Source of the DNA: Citrus sinensis
Lineage: Eukaryota; Streptophyta; Magnoliopsida; Sapindales; Rutaceae
Length of the DNA: 64,000 bases
Assembly (NCBI RefSeq): GCF_022201045.2
Contig: NC_068561.1
Coordinates: 2,691,001 to 2,755,000 of the forward strand
Direction of reading: 5' to 3'
This document shows positions 33,500 through 45,429 of the stretch, piece after piece (the first letter of the stretch is position 1; the number at the start of each line of letters is the position of its first letter). Below the pieces are notes generated by a model. That model did not search any database. It saw nothing but the letters and a program-made list of their open reading frames with translations, and was not told the DNA's origin. The translations under genes were made by a program, and so were the position numbers.

Positions 33500-34642
33500 G
33501 GGGTAATTTTTAAAAACCTCCCCTGGGGTTTGAGGTTGTTGCAAATAGATGGCGAAAATCATTTTATTTGTAAAAGGCCCCCTACCGTCAGTTAAAATTT
33601 TTATTGACTAACTGTTAACTTTGAAAAAACAATATTACCCCTAATCCTCACTTTCTGCTTTTCACTTTCTGCTTTTTATAGGCTTCCATACATATCAAGT
33701 TTCGTGTTGTAATTATTAATCCATATTAACTAGATGTATGATGAACAAGCAATTATGAGATCCATCGTCCACATTAGAAAATCCAAATTTTTTTTTAAAA
33801 AAAAAAGTCACCAACAACAGGTCTCATCACCTAATCAGAATTTTGCATTGGGGTGCTGGTCAAAGATATATAAAACCAACTCAGTTTAGCAGCAAAAGAT
33901 TTCTGGACAGGCAAGTGAAGTCATCACCGAATCAGAAATTTGCACTGGGTGCTGATCAAAGATAGATAAAATTGACTGGAACTTTACAGCTAAAGATTTC
34001 TAGACAGGCTAATGATAAACTTGTTTAATGCTTACCAGAAGCACTAGGAGTGGTTTGGCCTCTTTTCTCCGCATCTTGATTATCCTTTGTATTCCGTCCA
34101 GATGTTAAGAGGTTTGCGGTTGGTGTCTTTTCCTGCCTGAGAACCAGATGCCATATCCGTTCCTCCCTCACGTTTCTGCCGGGCTTGCTCAGCCATAAGT
34201 TGCCATTTCGAAAACATGTCACCTCCCCCAACAGCAGCGCGAGCAGCAACATTTGCAGCTGTCGTTCTCATTTTGTTATCCTCCTCTTTGTTTACCTGCA
34301 AAAACTTACACAAGACAGAACTTCATTTGTATGAGTGGTCAATATATCCAATGCTTGGCAGAATGTTAATCCTTGATACCTTCACTGATTTTATACGACC
34401 ATCATCTTTCTCCTTCTCACCATCATCTTTAACCTTCTGCAGCGTAAATCTAAATGACAAGTCATCTTAGGCAACAAAATTATAAAGTATTTGGTAATAT
34501 TTTGAAATGTCAATAATACCCCCATCTACCTAAATAGTAAGTAAACGGAGCAAAAATGTAAGGGATTTTTTACAAATAAAATTATTTTCGCCATTTATTT
34601 GCAACAGCCTCAAGCTTCAGGGGAGATTTTTTAAAATTACCC
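33500..34642. mobile_element. Mutator-like element carrying host gene sequence (Pack-MULE)
   Basis: Terminal inverted repeats of roughly 90 bp begin GGGGTAATTTTTAAAAACC on the left and end AAAATTACCC on the right, with shared inner words such as TTGCAAATA.ATGGCGAAAAT. A perfect 9-bp target duplication TTTTGTTTG flanks it (33491-33499 and 34643-34651), the Mutator signature. There is no transposase. The interior holds exon and intron sequence recognisable as a TAF4-family gene on the minus strand. The size, 1143 bp, is typical for Pack-MULEs. Confidence 0.88.
34036..34436 (-). pseudogene. TAF4: TAF4 (TFIID subunit 4) gene fragment inside the Pack-MULE
   Basis: On the minus strand, a 57-bp exon (34436-34380) encodes a KDDGEKEKDDGRIKSVK-type stretch. 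It is bounded by a CTGCAG acceptor and a GTATCA donor. A second exon (34295-34036) follows a TTTTTGCAG acceptor and encodes [20 protein letters not shown], then [12 protein letters not shown], and, after a change of frame within the exon, [20 protein letters not shown] before a GTAAGC donor. This is the conserved C-terminal part of plant TAF4, which helps build TFIID at promoters. Introns are kept, so it was captured as DNA, not through RNA. It lacks the rest of TAF4 and has a frameshift, so it cannot make TAF4. Confidence 0.8.
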
Positions 34643-34784
34643 TTTTGTTTGGCTGCCAGCCGGGCTCTCACGCACCATCCCGGCATTGTAGCCAACCAAA
34701 CCCATCTTTTGAGAACAAAAAAATGATCGGTTTTACTAATAAAATTGTATTGGAATTTGACGACGGAAACCTTCATAAAGAAAG

Positions 34785-34934
34785 GGGTAAGGCTACAGTG
34801 CAACTGTGGTACCGTGCCACAGTTGCACCAGCCGTTGGATCCACTCAAATAAATAGGGTCCACTTAAATAAGTAGAAATCCAACGGTTGGGTGCAACTGT
34901 GGCACGGTACCACAGTTGCACCACAGATTTATCC
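34785..34934. mobile_element. Foldback MITE (150 bp, Mutator type)
   Basis: Almost the whole element is an inverted repeat: GTGCAACTGTGGTACCGTGC near 34798 is mirrored near 34900. A perfect 9-bp target duplication TAAAGAAAG lies at 34776-34784 and 34935-34943. Each arm also contains its own smaller inverted repeat (CAACTGTGG..CCACAGTTG), so the transcript could fold into a compound hairpin. Confidence 0.88.
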
Positions 34935-35029
34935 TAAAGAAAGATATTATCTATGTCCAAAATTCTGATTTAAGAAAGTTAGGGACCCACATTTTATTAT
35001 CTCATTTCATTTTTAGGCGTCTGCGGTCT

Positions 35030-35119
35030 GCAGGCTTCTCTCTGAACCACACCTATTAACTCATCTCCGTGTGTGCGCGCATGTGGTGGCAGTACATATA
35101 AACAAAATCTCAATTGTCA
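35030..35119 (+). promoter_or_regulatory. Probable non-coding first exon (5' UTR) of the Ycf20-like gene
   Basis: A leader-like stretch ends at an AAG/GTTAGT splice donor at 35119/35120. The next acceptor, TGCTTGTAG at 36445, lies ten bases before the coding ATG. A 5' UTR intron of about 1.3 kb (35120-36445) is inferred; transcript data would settle it. Confidence 0.45.
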
Positions 35120-36455
35120 AGGTTAGTGCTTCAATTTTCTTCATTTTTGTTTCATTTTCTTGTAATATTCTTGAATTTCTCTGTGTATATACTCTTTTCC
35201 ATGAACAAAAATGTAAAACAAGAATAAAAATTGAAGCTTAATAGAATGTTAATGGCATCTTCATTCATCATTATTTCTTCTTATTTTTTTATTCTCTTTT
35301 TTAAATTCATAGACCGACTTTCTTTATGCGGGTATCGATATTACATGAAAGTGCTTAGCTTTGTTTTCTTTTTGCTCTGTTATTTTATTTTATTTTTTTA
35401 CCAATTCGGCCTTGATTGAATCAGTGTCTTTTACGTTCAATTTTAGGCTTGACGTGAATTTTATTTTCTACCATTTTCTTTTTTTTGGCCATCTGGGTTG
35501 TTGATAATTTTTCATCTTAATTGTGAAATTAGTTTCTAAAAGGATGGTTACATGTTGAAGTAGTTGCTTTATACAGTTTCAAGTTTTAGTCTAAATAATT
35601 TTTTTGTCGAAAAAAATGAGCTGATAATTTTACATCATATGTGGCAATCGCCATGGCTTTTCCTTAGACGAACTTGTTTTTGCTTTTAGAAAACAACCAT
35701 GTAGTGATAGTAATTAATCAGAGTAGTGCTTAGTTCCTATTATAAAGAACTAAAGACAAAGAATCGATCGTTAATACAATGAGCAAGATTTTTTTTTTTC
35801 TTTTTAGGATTCCATGGTTTGTGGGGGCAGTCTGGGATTGTGGATGAAATGTGGAACTGTTAAACACTTGCCTGCTTGGACTTGATCGACATACTGCTTT
35901 GCTGGTGTTTGTTTTAGTTGAGAGAAGCATTTGCTACATACAACTGGAATTTGAATCTTTTACATGATAAGGGTGTTACACTCTAAACTTTTAGTGCTGT
36001 TGCTTAGTACTTGGACTGATAGGATGATTTTAATCTAATGCATTGTAGCTTGTTCCTGAACTTCATCAATTTGTTTGTCATCACACTGGGTATATTCATA
36101 ATTCTGCAGTAACTGCCATGCTAAATTTTTTGAATTAGGGTATTGTCAACTGTTATCATGCATAGAACACAATTATGAAGATCCTGCGAGTTATTCTTGC
36201 ATTGTTATCTAGGGCTATAACTCTATCTTGCATTGGTGATCCGATGAACATTTTAAAACGAGCATGAGTTTCACTGATTATGGGCTCATAATTATCAATC
36301 TGTACAAGCGTTCAGGTTTAAGCACTAGTAAGATTGAGGGTTTGCATACAAAAAATGGTGTAAAATTTTCTATATTATTACTTTTTAATGCGGTGTATTG
36401 ACTTCTATTTCATTGTATTGGTTTCCTAAGTTTATATGCTTGTAGCTGGCGTCAA

Positions 36456-37913
36456 ATGGGAGCACTGCCATTGCACTCAAGTTTGTTGATACTAGAGAGA
36501 GATGTCTTTGAAAGTTCTTATATAAGGCTTGCAGTTAGTGCAAACCAGAAGTGGAAAAATGAACCTAGTACAAGTGGACAGACTTCAAAGATCGGTTCAA
36601 AGTCTGCTTGTTTTCTCGGAAAGAGGTAATTTTGAACTTTATCAGAATTTTAATTGTATAGTGTCTTCTATTTTCCCATGGAACCCTGATCATGAGCTAG
36701 TCTTATTAGAGTGAACTCAAAATTCTCTTCACAGATCTCAAACATCAGCATATGAACTAAACTATTGTTCTGTTTCTCTCTTTAGTATGCACAATAATGT
36801 GATATAGCTCTTTTCTTTTAATTTTATTGTGGTAAAGTATCTTCCTTTGTGAATAGCCTGGACTACTCATGCACTTTCCAATTTATGTTCAGTTCCCATC
36901 CTTTCTGTGCTGGAATGTATTGCCATATTTCTCTCAAGCTCTTTCTTAGGTTCATATATATATTGTTCTTGTTTTTATCCAGAAGCTTTGATCTTGGAGA
37001 ATGTTGTGGACTCAATACTAATTTTGAATTTTCTGCTATATTATGTGGAGCTCTTTCTATGTATGCTCAACTGGCAGTGATATTAGAAATTTAGAATGTT
37101 AGATTCCTATCTGACACAAGATCTGTTTTGATCATTTGGAACTAGTTCAGTCTGTTTCAAAGTCTTAATTGGCATTCAGGAGTCCTCCGAAATACAGATC
37201 CGATTGTGTTACTTCAGCTTAGATTTTTGTATGTGATTTTTCAATTGCATTTTAATGAGTCTTGAACACTTCTCCAAATAAATGAGGATAATTTCAATTA
37301 GGGACCTCATTTCTATTCTATTGTGGTAACTTGCAATGGTTTGTGTAGTTATGCGCCCATTCTGAGATGGAATTGATTGAAATGGTCCAAGATATTTTAA
37401 ATCTTTACGTGTTAGCTTGTTGATGTTGATTGCCTCTGAACTTGGCATTTGTGTTCTTTTTGCTAACATAGTTTTCTGATGAGAAGACATGGCTGGAAAA
37501 TAGCATTTGCGTTGGACACAGGTGGAATATCTGGGAGTGGTGGACAAGAGAGCCTCAATGGTGATGGTCCTGATCTTGGTGGCACTAGATTGGGAAGGAT
37601 AGTTAGTGCAGGTGGTAGACAGCTACTGGAGAAGCTGAACATAGCGAGAAAGAACCTTCCAATGAAGATATTTCTCCTGCTATTGGGTTTCTACACAGCA
37701 AATGCTCTAGCTACGATCCTTGGACAGACAGGTGACTGGGATGTACTGGTTGCAGGTGTTGTAGTTGCTGCCATTGAAGGTATAGGTATGCTTATGTACA
37801 AAAAGCCACCGTCGTCAACTGGGAGGCTGCAATCCTTTGTGGTGATGATGAACTATTGGAAAGCCGGTGTGTGCTTAGGCCTCTTTGTGGATGCTTTTAA
37901 ACTGGGAAGTTAA
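36456..37913 (+). CDS. Ycf20-like plastid protein (two coding exons)
   Basis: Exon 1 is 36456-36625, ending AAGAG/GTAATT in phase 2. Exon 2 is 37472-37913 after a CTAACATAG acceptor. Together they encode about 203 residues. The N-terminal ~70 residues are rich in Ser, Lys and Arg with few acids, as expected for a chloroplast transit peptide. The conserved core contains LGGTRLGRIVSAGGRQLLEKL, then IFLLLLGFYTANALATILGQ and DWDVLVAGVVVAAIEGIGML, two hydrophobic likely membrane segments, and ends YWKAGVCLGLFVDAFKLGS. This is the Ycf20/DUF565 family; in Arabidopsis, members (NPQ6/NPQ7) affect non-photochemical quenching. The intron between exons is 846 bp. A possible 3' UTR donor (AATAG/GTATGT) lies just after the stop. 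It looks intact. Confidence 0.9.
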
Positions 37914-38932
37914 TTAGCCTAGCAATAGGTATGTCCTCAAGCCAGGATTCAGATTCTTTTCCTTTATGTTAGTAATGTCTCTGCTGCTGTAACCTAATTC
38001 AATGATAGGTTAGAGAAACTAGGTCCTGCATAATCTATTCATTTTCATATGCAATTGCTTTAGCATTCATTGAATGAAGCTGCACCAAGATGCCTTGTCT
38101 CACAGATTCCTAGATGCAATGAAATGTGAGTCCATTTGACATCATCTCTTGTTAGCTAGTTTATATGAAGGGAATGGCATCTTAACTCTGTAAAAGAAAT
38201 GCAACAAGGTATCCCATTGTATTAAAGCTAGATTTCAAGTTTGGGATATGTTTCATGGTACCTTTCTCATCATCTCTTTACCTGAAAGGGATGGTTCCCG
38301 AATTGTGTTAAACTAACTGTTTCTGCTCTTTCCTTGTTTTACTTTTAGGATACATTGTTTTGTTGCATCAATCACATTCAACGCTTGGCTACATTTGACA
38401 TGTTCATATTATAGTAATTAATATAGCGCTTATAGGGAAATAATGACTACTCTGCCATCCAATGGTCAGGTATTCAACTAGATGAAGCACTTCCATTTTA
38501 TTCAAAATATTAATTTGGAATCAACACTCTTATTTTTCGATTTCATACATAAGACATGAACATATATGTTGACAACTTCTATGCAACTTCCTAATTATGT
38601 AGAAAGAGTAGAGAAATGTGCAGTATCAGACAGCATCAATCTGAAGGTATGCCTCCATTCTTTCAGCACCACCACTGTTGCCTCAGACACAGACATGGCA
38701 TCAATCTGAATTTATGCCTCCATTCTTTCAGCACCACCACTGTTGCCTCATACACAGACATGGCATACTACAATTGGCGCCTTAGCAATTCAAGGCAGCA
38801 ACTGGTATAAGACAATTCCCTTCATCCAAAACGCCTAATTAATCATCTGGAATCCTGTGAAATGCAATTAAGCATACAAGCAAATCGTAAATGCCAATCT
38901 TCATAGATTAATTTTGCATTTCAATGTTTGGA
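37914..38932. other. Intergenic region between convergent genes
   Basis: Holds the 3' end of the Ycf20-like gene and, on the other strand, that of the FRS gene. The only structure seen is the 65-bp tandem duplication at 38634-38763. Confidence 0.6.
38634..38763. repeat. 65-bp tandem duplication
   Basis: Two units, starting CATCAATCTGAA at 38634 and 38699, differ at only a few bases and share the inner stretch CTCCATTCTTTCAGCACC. It keeps an open frame on + of 64 codons but has no recognisable domain. A recent local duplication. Confidence 0.8.
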
Positions 38933-40759
38933 CTATCTGGGATTCCGATGGATTTTCCCTTCAGATTCAATCTTATCTACATTGTCTACTATGTATTGGA
39001 TTTTTTTTGAGAGGTCCTGTATGTGCTCTTCAATGTGATTGAAAAGAAGGTCGAGACATCTCCTAAGCGAAGCAGACCGTTTTCTCTCAATGATCAGCTG
39101 TTGAGTAAGTTCTTCAACTCTCCAATCTTCGGACTACAAGGTGCAAAAGGCAAAAAGGAAGTCGATGAAGAATAAATCATTAAGTTAAATGAATCCAATT
39201 AAACTGTTGTCTCAATGAATTTATGATTCGATCCACTACACGAGATGCCTTGTATCATTACTGCAACTGAAAATGTATTCTAATGAATTCCTTGAGAAAT
39301 TCCTAGATATAAGGGCTTTATTTGAAGTGTCCATGGTCATTGGGAATATGAGAAGATGGAAGATGAAAACCAACCATAGGCAAGCATGGCTTCCACATCG
39401 AACACCATGAGATCATCCAAGTAATTTACCTTAAATCCTCAGCTCTAAAAGATTCCTTTATATCGGATAAAAATAAAACCACAGAATCCGATAATATAAT
39501 AGATACAGAAAAGAAAATTAGTTCAGCTCTCACCTCAAACAATTATTTTACTAGTATAATTGCTCGTTATGTTTAAGAGATTCAATCTTTTCCAGCATCA
39601 TTCTCACATCTAAACAGATTTCAACCTTTTCTAGCATCATTCTCACATCTACATACTAAAGTGAATGTAGATATTCTCAAGCAGATCTCAGACAGATAAA
39701 CAGGCCAGCAAGTTCTTCAGTCTCCGAATCAGGATCAAGCCAAGCATATAAAATTAGTTTATTTCTTCTCATGTATAAAATTAGTTTAGTTCTTCTCAGT
39801 TCTCAAGTATAAAATTAGTTTACTTCTTCTCAAGTAACTACTGATAGCATGACAAGTCCCATATATCATATGTGATAATATTCCCAAAGGCAAATTTGAA
39901 GTTATCAGATACAAACTAAACGAGAAGGATAAGGACAAGAATTAACCACTATTTGTCTATAAAGCACTGTCGTCTGACCCTGGGTAGTAGACAGAGCATG
40001 AGTATGTTCCTTCACAAACTTTGTAACAACCCACTTTCCAAAGCTCATTTTCCTCACTGAAATCATTGCTTTACAACCAACTCGAGTGGGAGGCCGCAGC
40101 CTAATACTTTTCACTTCGTGCCTGGAGCTGGGAGGCTTTCTGTAACCCTCTTTATTACATACTAAGGATTGCGAAATAATGGATCCATCACGTTTAGAGC
40201 GAGTACGGTAGTTTATACGTGTAATGAAACCCAAACGCATGCCATATGCATTATAAAATGCATGTGCTGCAGCTACTGATTCGAATTCCTGACCCACATA
40301 TGGTTCATCTCCACAAACTGTATTTAACTGCACTCCAGAAGAATGAGTCATTTTATCATTTTTCTCAACCTGAGAGACCATTTCAACTGAACTTCCAATT
40401 GCCATGCCTTCATTACCAAGGTGAGCCTCATTATCAGTTGTAATAAAATGTGTCCCACCAATTATTTCATAAGAATTTTGTTCAAGCTGAATCTCTGAAT
40501 ATAGTACAGAATCCTCTACATCATAAATATTCTGCACAATTACTTTCTATACACAATCTTATGAAAACAGAAAACAACATAACGTGGGATAGCCCGTATA
40601 ATGAAGCATCTCACAATTACCTTGCTCATTATCATTTGCATCATCAGACACCTTGTCCTGAGCATCTTTATCATTTTGCTTAAGCTGAATGCCCATACCA
40701 TGCCTAGAATCCACTGCAGCAAGAAAATTCCGAATTATTGTTTCCACTAAAATCTCCAT
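38933..40759 (-). CDS. FAR1-related sequence (FRS) protein, three exons
   Basis: On the minus strand: exon 1 40759-40621 (ends CAAG/GTAATT), exon 2 40542-39947 (ends GTG/GTTAAT), exon 3 39133-38933 after a TTGTAG acceptor; about 311 residues. Exon 2 carries the FAR1 DNA-binding domain: EPYVGQEFESVAAAHAFYNAY, GFITRINYRTRSKRDGS, a Cys in LVCNKEGYR, CKAMISVRK, and KFVKEHTHAL, giving the WRKY-GCM1-like zinc set. Exon 3 encodes a charged helical tail (EELTQQLIIERKRS... HIEEHIQDLSKKIQYIVD), as in short FRS proteins without the transposase core. FRS proteins derive from MULE transposases and act as nuclear transcription factors. The exon 1/2 junction is the least certain: a stronger CAG acceptor 9 bases downstream would break the frame. 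Start chosen at MEILVETII. Confidence 0.82.
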
Positions 40760-41770
40760 AATAAATACCTCTTCCTTCGAAAAGAACATCAAAATTCTTT
40801 TAGATAATTTCTTGAAGAAGATGTAGAGATAAATGAAACAATGTTCATAATTAGGAACTTGCCACATGACACAAAATAGCAACAGAATTAACAAAAACCC
40901 AGCAATAAATTTCCAAATTAAATGAATAACTCAAGACAATCAGCGAAAGATTTCAGTGGCGTGAAACATAACTCTCTTTTTTTTTCTTTCCTTCCAAAAA
41001 AAAAAAAAACTTGGAGGGTTTAATTCTTGATTCAAACTACAATACAATTTGAATTTTTTTTTAATACATGATTTCAATGTAATCTCACATAGAACCACAA
41101 AAATAATTTCTTTTTTCCTTCTTACTACATTTTAAACTCCGATCAAACAATGGTAACCAAAAATTATTCGTACAAACTTTTAATGAAACCCATTTCTTAA
41201 GCTGCTGTATATCTCCTGCTTTTTTGAACAAAGAATTGCATCACTTTGTAAATCATACAGACGCTTAAGCTTGCAGCGGGGCCTAGTAGGTAAAACTTGT
41301 GAATTTAACACTTTCTTCACCTACATAACACGGGATCCAATCAATTTCAGAATTTGTTAGGATTGCATAAGAGTTTCAGACTTTCAGAGTTCAAATAGTT
41401 CACATCAGAGTTAGCACATATTTGGTTTACATTTCTGTAACATTTAGATAAACAAATTGAAAACTGAAAAAGAGAATCCAATCTATTGTTCATGTAAAAG
41501 TGTAATTTCCTTTTGAACATTATACAAGCTCCTTAGGCTATATGTCTGGCACATCTCGCAATGGCAATGATCAATTGTAAAGAAAATTGAATTATATTTT
41601 TAAAAAATTAAATTTTTTTTAAAATTAAAAAAAAAAATATTTCTCTATCATATACATTAATGTTGCATTCGACATTTGACATCAATTGATACATTCAGAG
41701 GGGAAAAAAATGAATACACAGATTAAAAAAAAAATTGGAAAATTAACTTAACGGAAGCTGTAAAACTCAC

Positions 41771-41880
41771 TTGGGTGATTCACTTTCTTGCGGAGAAAAT
41801 CAATCAACTCGTTAAAGAGAGAGAGGGAGACAAAATTTCCGTTTGGTTACTGAGAAAATTGAGAAGAAGTGTTTTCGTAT
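41771..41880 (-). promoter_or_regulatory. Probable 5' UTR exon of the FRS gene
   Basis: On the minus strand a leader with CTCTCTCTCT-type pyrimidine tract ends CACCCAA/GTGAGT at 41771/41770. An intron of about 1 kb would then reach the coding exon. 40760-41770 shows no coding sequence on either strand. Inferred, not proven. Confidence 0.45.
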
Positions 41881-42960
41881 CTGTATAATTTGTAAGATAC
41901 GGTGCTACTTTCTGTGTAGATCTGGACCGTCCGTTTGATTGACAATTTTATTTTAGAGGCTTCTACCACCCTTTGAAATCTTTAAGAAACCCCACATTTT
42001 ATTTTTATTTTTATGTCTCTTTCTTTCATGAAATTATACTACAATTTTCATTAAATTTATTTAGAACAAATTAATTAGATTAAAAATATATTTTTTACTA
42101 GGAGAATTATTTTTAATAGATAATTTACTTTTTTATTGTTAAAAATTATTTTTGATTTTATTTATAAAATTAATTATATCAAATATTAAGATTAAAATAT
42201 AATTAGGGTTCATGATTTATAAATATATTTTAGTTTAATTAAATTCATATTTATCTTACGTAATTTCAAGTAATAATAAAACTATGATTTAAAAAAAAAA
42301 AAGTGTCCTAAGGATATTAAGGAGGTGTGAAAAGGATAACTCTCTATTTTTGGCTAATAACAGTTGGGAGACTGGAATTGGACTCTGCTATTTAAGAAAA
42401 CATAGCCCCATCTTGTTCCTAAAAATATCCATCTGGCACCTCTATAAATTTTGGGCCAAGGGGCTCTTTAGTACCGTTGAGGTGAAAATGACAATGGGCT
42501 ATGGGCCTTGTTATTGTAGATCTGAAATTTGGTTGAGGTGGAAAAAAAAAATTATTGAAAGTATGGGAAGTTAATTTGTGTTGTATCAAATTTAAATTAA
42601 TAGAAACACAATATATTTATTAATCGTGTCAAAAAACGTAACATAAATATGACACATGTTTATACATATCTAATATGTTGACTCGTCTTTACACTTAATA
42701 CCATAAAATTTAAAAATTAATTAAAAATACGACAAACATGTCAATACTATTCTTAAATATGTCAGAAATGGTTCACAGACAATAATATGTTTATGACACG
42801 AATAATTAATTTAGGATTAACACTTTAAATACATATATATTAATTTTCTTTTTAATAATATTACCATATATTAATTGATATTCATGTTATAAATATGTAT
42901 ATCAACAACCCTTAATTCAAAGAAACCCGAGAAAATTCAGTTTAGACAACTTGTAGATTA
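41881..42960. other. Promoter-side and AT-rich intergenic sequence
   Basis: Upstream region of the FRS gene followed by AT-rich sequence leading to the old copia relic. A 74-codon frame at 42350-42574 has no recognisable features. Confidence 0.55.
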
Positions 42961-43315
42961 TACCAATTCAAGGGTTTTTGGCTACTCTACTTATGCTCAC
43001 ATCATCAAGGGAAATTAAAGCCAAGTGTTGGATCAGGGGAAGGTAGCGGGCTAGAATGAGTGAGGTAGAAAGTACTTTGTGTGAAGGAAATTAGTTAAAG
43101 TTGAAGGGATAGCTAAAGAAATTATATTAATGGATGATTTTAGATAAGGCCTTTTATGTTTATTATTCACGGCTACGCTTTAGAAATGAGAGCTGGCTTT
43201 ATATTTATAGCCTAGCAACCGACATATATCACTTCGCTTATTTATTTACTACGTTTCACATCTACTCGATTTTTACAGTTCAATGACTTGGCCACTTTTA
43301 CAACACATAATCTAA

Positions 43316-43482
43316 CCTTAGATTTTAACCTAAACATTTATAAAAATAATTCTTCTAGATTAGAAATTAAACCTTAGATTTTAACTTAAACATTTATAAA
43401 ACTATTTCTTCTAGATTAGAAATTAAACCTTAGATTTTAACTTAAACATTTATAAAACTATTTCTTCTAGATTAGAAATTAA
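43316..43482. repeat. 56-bp tandem repeat, three units, within the copia relic's LTR
   Basis: Units start CCTTAGATTTTAAC at 43316, 43372 and 43428. The last two are nearly identical; the first differs more. The repeat ends just before CTTTCAACA, the likely LTR boundary. Confidence 0.88.
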
Positions 43483-45165
43483 CTTTCAACACTCATTCTT
43501 AATTTGTAATCTTCATCTGCCCTCTAAGGGTTCTAAACTTTTCTATAGAAATAGCCTTCGTGAAGATATCTACAAATTATTATCTTCACCAAGGGTATTC
43601 TTGAGTAATGTAAAATTTTAACTTCATCTCCCTTTTCTCTGTTAAGTCCTTGATGAAGTGATGTTTAAGGTCAATGTGCTTTGACATGCTATGGAAGGCT
43701 AGATTTTTTTATCATAGTGATTGCTAAAATATTATCGCAGTAGATAACTATTGTTGAGCCTTCCTTCTGCTAAAGATCTGTTAGGACTTTCCTTAACCAA
43801 ACAGCTTCACATGCTATTGTTGTGGCTAAGATGTATTCTACTTCTATAGATTATAGAGCAAAAGCGCTTGCTTTCACAATACCCAAGAGATGACGTTTAA
43901 TCCCAGATTGAGTACGTACCCAAATTTACTTTTCCCCCATTATCAACTAATTTAGCCCAATCACTGTCAGTTTAGCCAATCAGGTTGCTTTTCGCTTTCT
44001 GAACATATTTGATGTCAAAATCCTTGGTTTCTTTGACATATTGGAGAATTCTTTAGTTGTAGTGTAATGAAGCATGCTTGGCTCATGCATATACCTAGAT
44101 ACTATGCTTACTGCATCAATTGTGCCAGGCATTGTGTTGGTAACATAGATTAACGATCCAACCAAGCTATGGTAAGTTGGTTCATCACTTTTTGAGCTCC
44201 GACTTCTAAAGTTTTTCATCGATTCCTATCGGACCTTCTGCTGGCTTGCAATTAGTCATCCTTTAACAAGTCTTTGACTTTCATTGCAAAATAAAAATTC
44301 CTTTTTCTGATTGAGTAACTTGTATACCTAAAAAGCATCTCATGAAACCAAGATCAGTCATCTCATACATTGGCTTCATAACATTCTTGAACTCCTATAT
44401 GACTCTTAGATTTGTGCTTGTGTAGATTAAGTCGTCTACATACAGTCAAATAATTAGGAGATCTTGCTCATTTTCTTTCTCAACGTAAAGTGATGATTCG
44501 CTTAGACTTCTCTCAAATCCATGTTGAAAAATTATTGATCAATCTTATTTTTCTAAGCTCATGATGCCAACTTCAGCTAATACTGTGCCTTTTTTAAGCG
44601 ATGCAATTTTTCTACTTGGCCCTCCTGGTTGTAGCCTTAGGTCGCTCCACGTGTGCTTCTTGCATATCTCTATTCAAAAAAGTCGATTTCACATCTAGCT
44701 AATAAATTTTAATCTTCAACTATGCTGTTATGGCAAGGACTACTTGTATCGTCTCTATTCATGCTACTAGTGCAAATGTTTCATTACAATCAACCCCTAA
44801 GAGTTGTGAGTAGCCTTTTGCAACCAATCGAGTTTTATGCTTCTAACTAAAGCCATCTTTATTATACTTGGTCTTGTAAATCCACTTAAGACCAATTACT
44901 TCTTTTCTTGGGGGCGATTGATTAGCTCCCATTATTTTTCTTGATTATATTCATTTCTTTATCTATTACTTTCACTCATTTGTCTTCTTTGATGGCTTCT
45001 TTAAATTTTTGTGGTGCACACAATTGCAATGAGTGCCATGTTACATGAATTATAGATTTCTATAAGAGACCACACTTTCCTGGGTGTTGTAGACTCGAGT
45101 TCGTAAGACTAGTGTTTATTGGAGCTATTGAAGGACTTCATTTTTACTCAATTACTTATTCTTTA

Positions 45166-45370
45166 TTTTTTTTGTATATTAAACCATCTGATATCCGAAG
45201 ACTACATTGGGCCTCAACTAATCCAGATTAGAGTCGGGTAGGGTCATTATGGTAGCAAAGCTCTCCCAACAAGTATTTAACACAGTTATATTCCCAAGCC
45301 TCGAACTGAGGACCTTGGTTAAGTTAGAACAACCTCTTTCCAGCTGATCTACGCACTTGTTGGTTAACTG
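45166..45370 (-). mobile_element. tRNA-derived SINE (205 bp)
   Basis: On the minus strand the 5' part has a Pol III box A-like GTAGATCAGCTGGAAAGAGG and, about 40 bases later, a box B-like AGTTCGAGGC. It ends in an A-rich tail. An 11-bp target duplication CTTATTCTTTA flanks it (45155-45165 and 45371-45381). Length, internal promoter and variable-length duplication together define a SINE. It sits in the integrase-RT linker of the outer copia relic. Confidence 0.85.
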
Positions 45371-45429
45371 CTTATTCTTTAAGTATAATTAGATCTTTAT
45401 ATTCATTAATTTCCTAAATTCAAGACTTC

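Noticed and set aside
34582-34875. Overlapping frames of 93 and 76 codons on opposite strands
   Set aside because: They run across the boundary of the Pack-MULE and the foldback MITE, so they are composite chance frames.
36849-37094. 81-codon frame as a separate gene
   Set aside because: It lies inside the intron of the Ycf20-like gene and has T-rich, hydrophobic chance composition.
45300-45370. tRNA gene on the minus strand
   Set aside because: Box A- and B-like words are present, but there is no cloverleaf or acceptor stem, and the A-rich tail with an 11-bp duplication marks a SINE.
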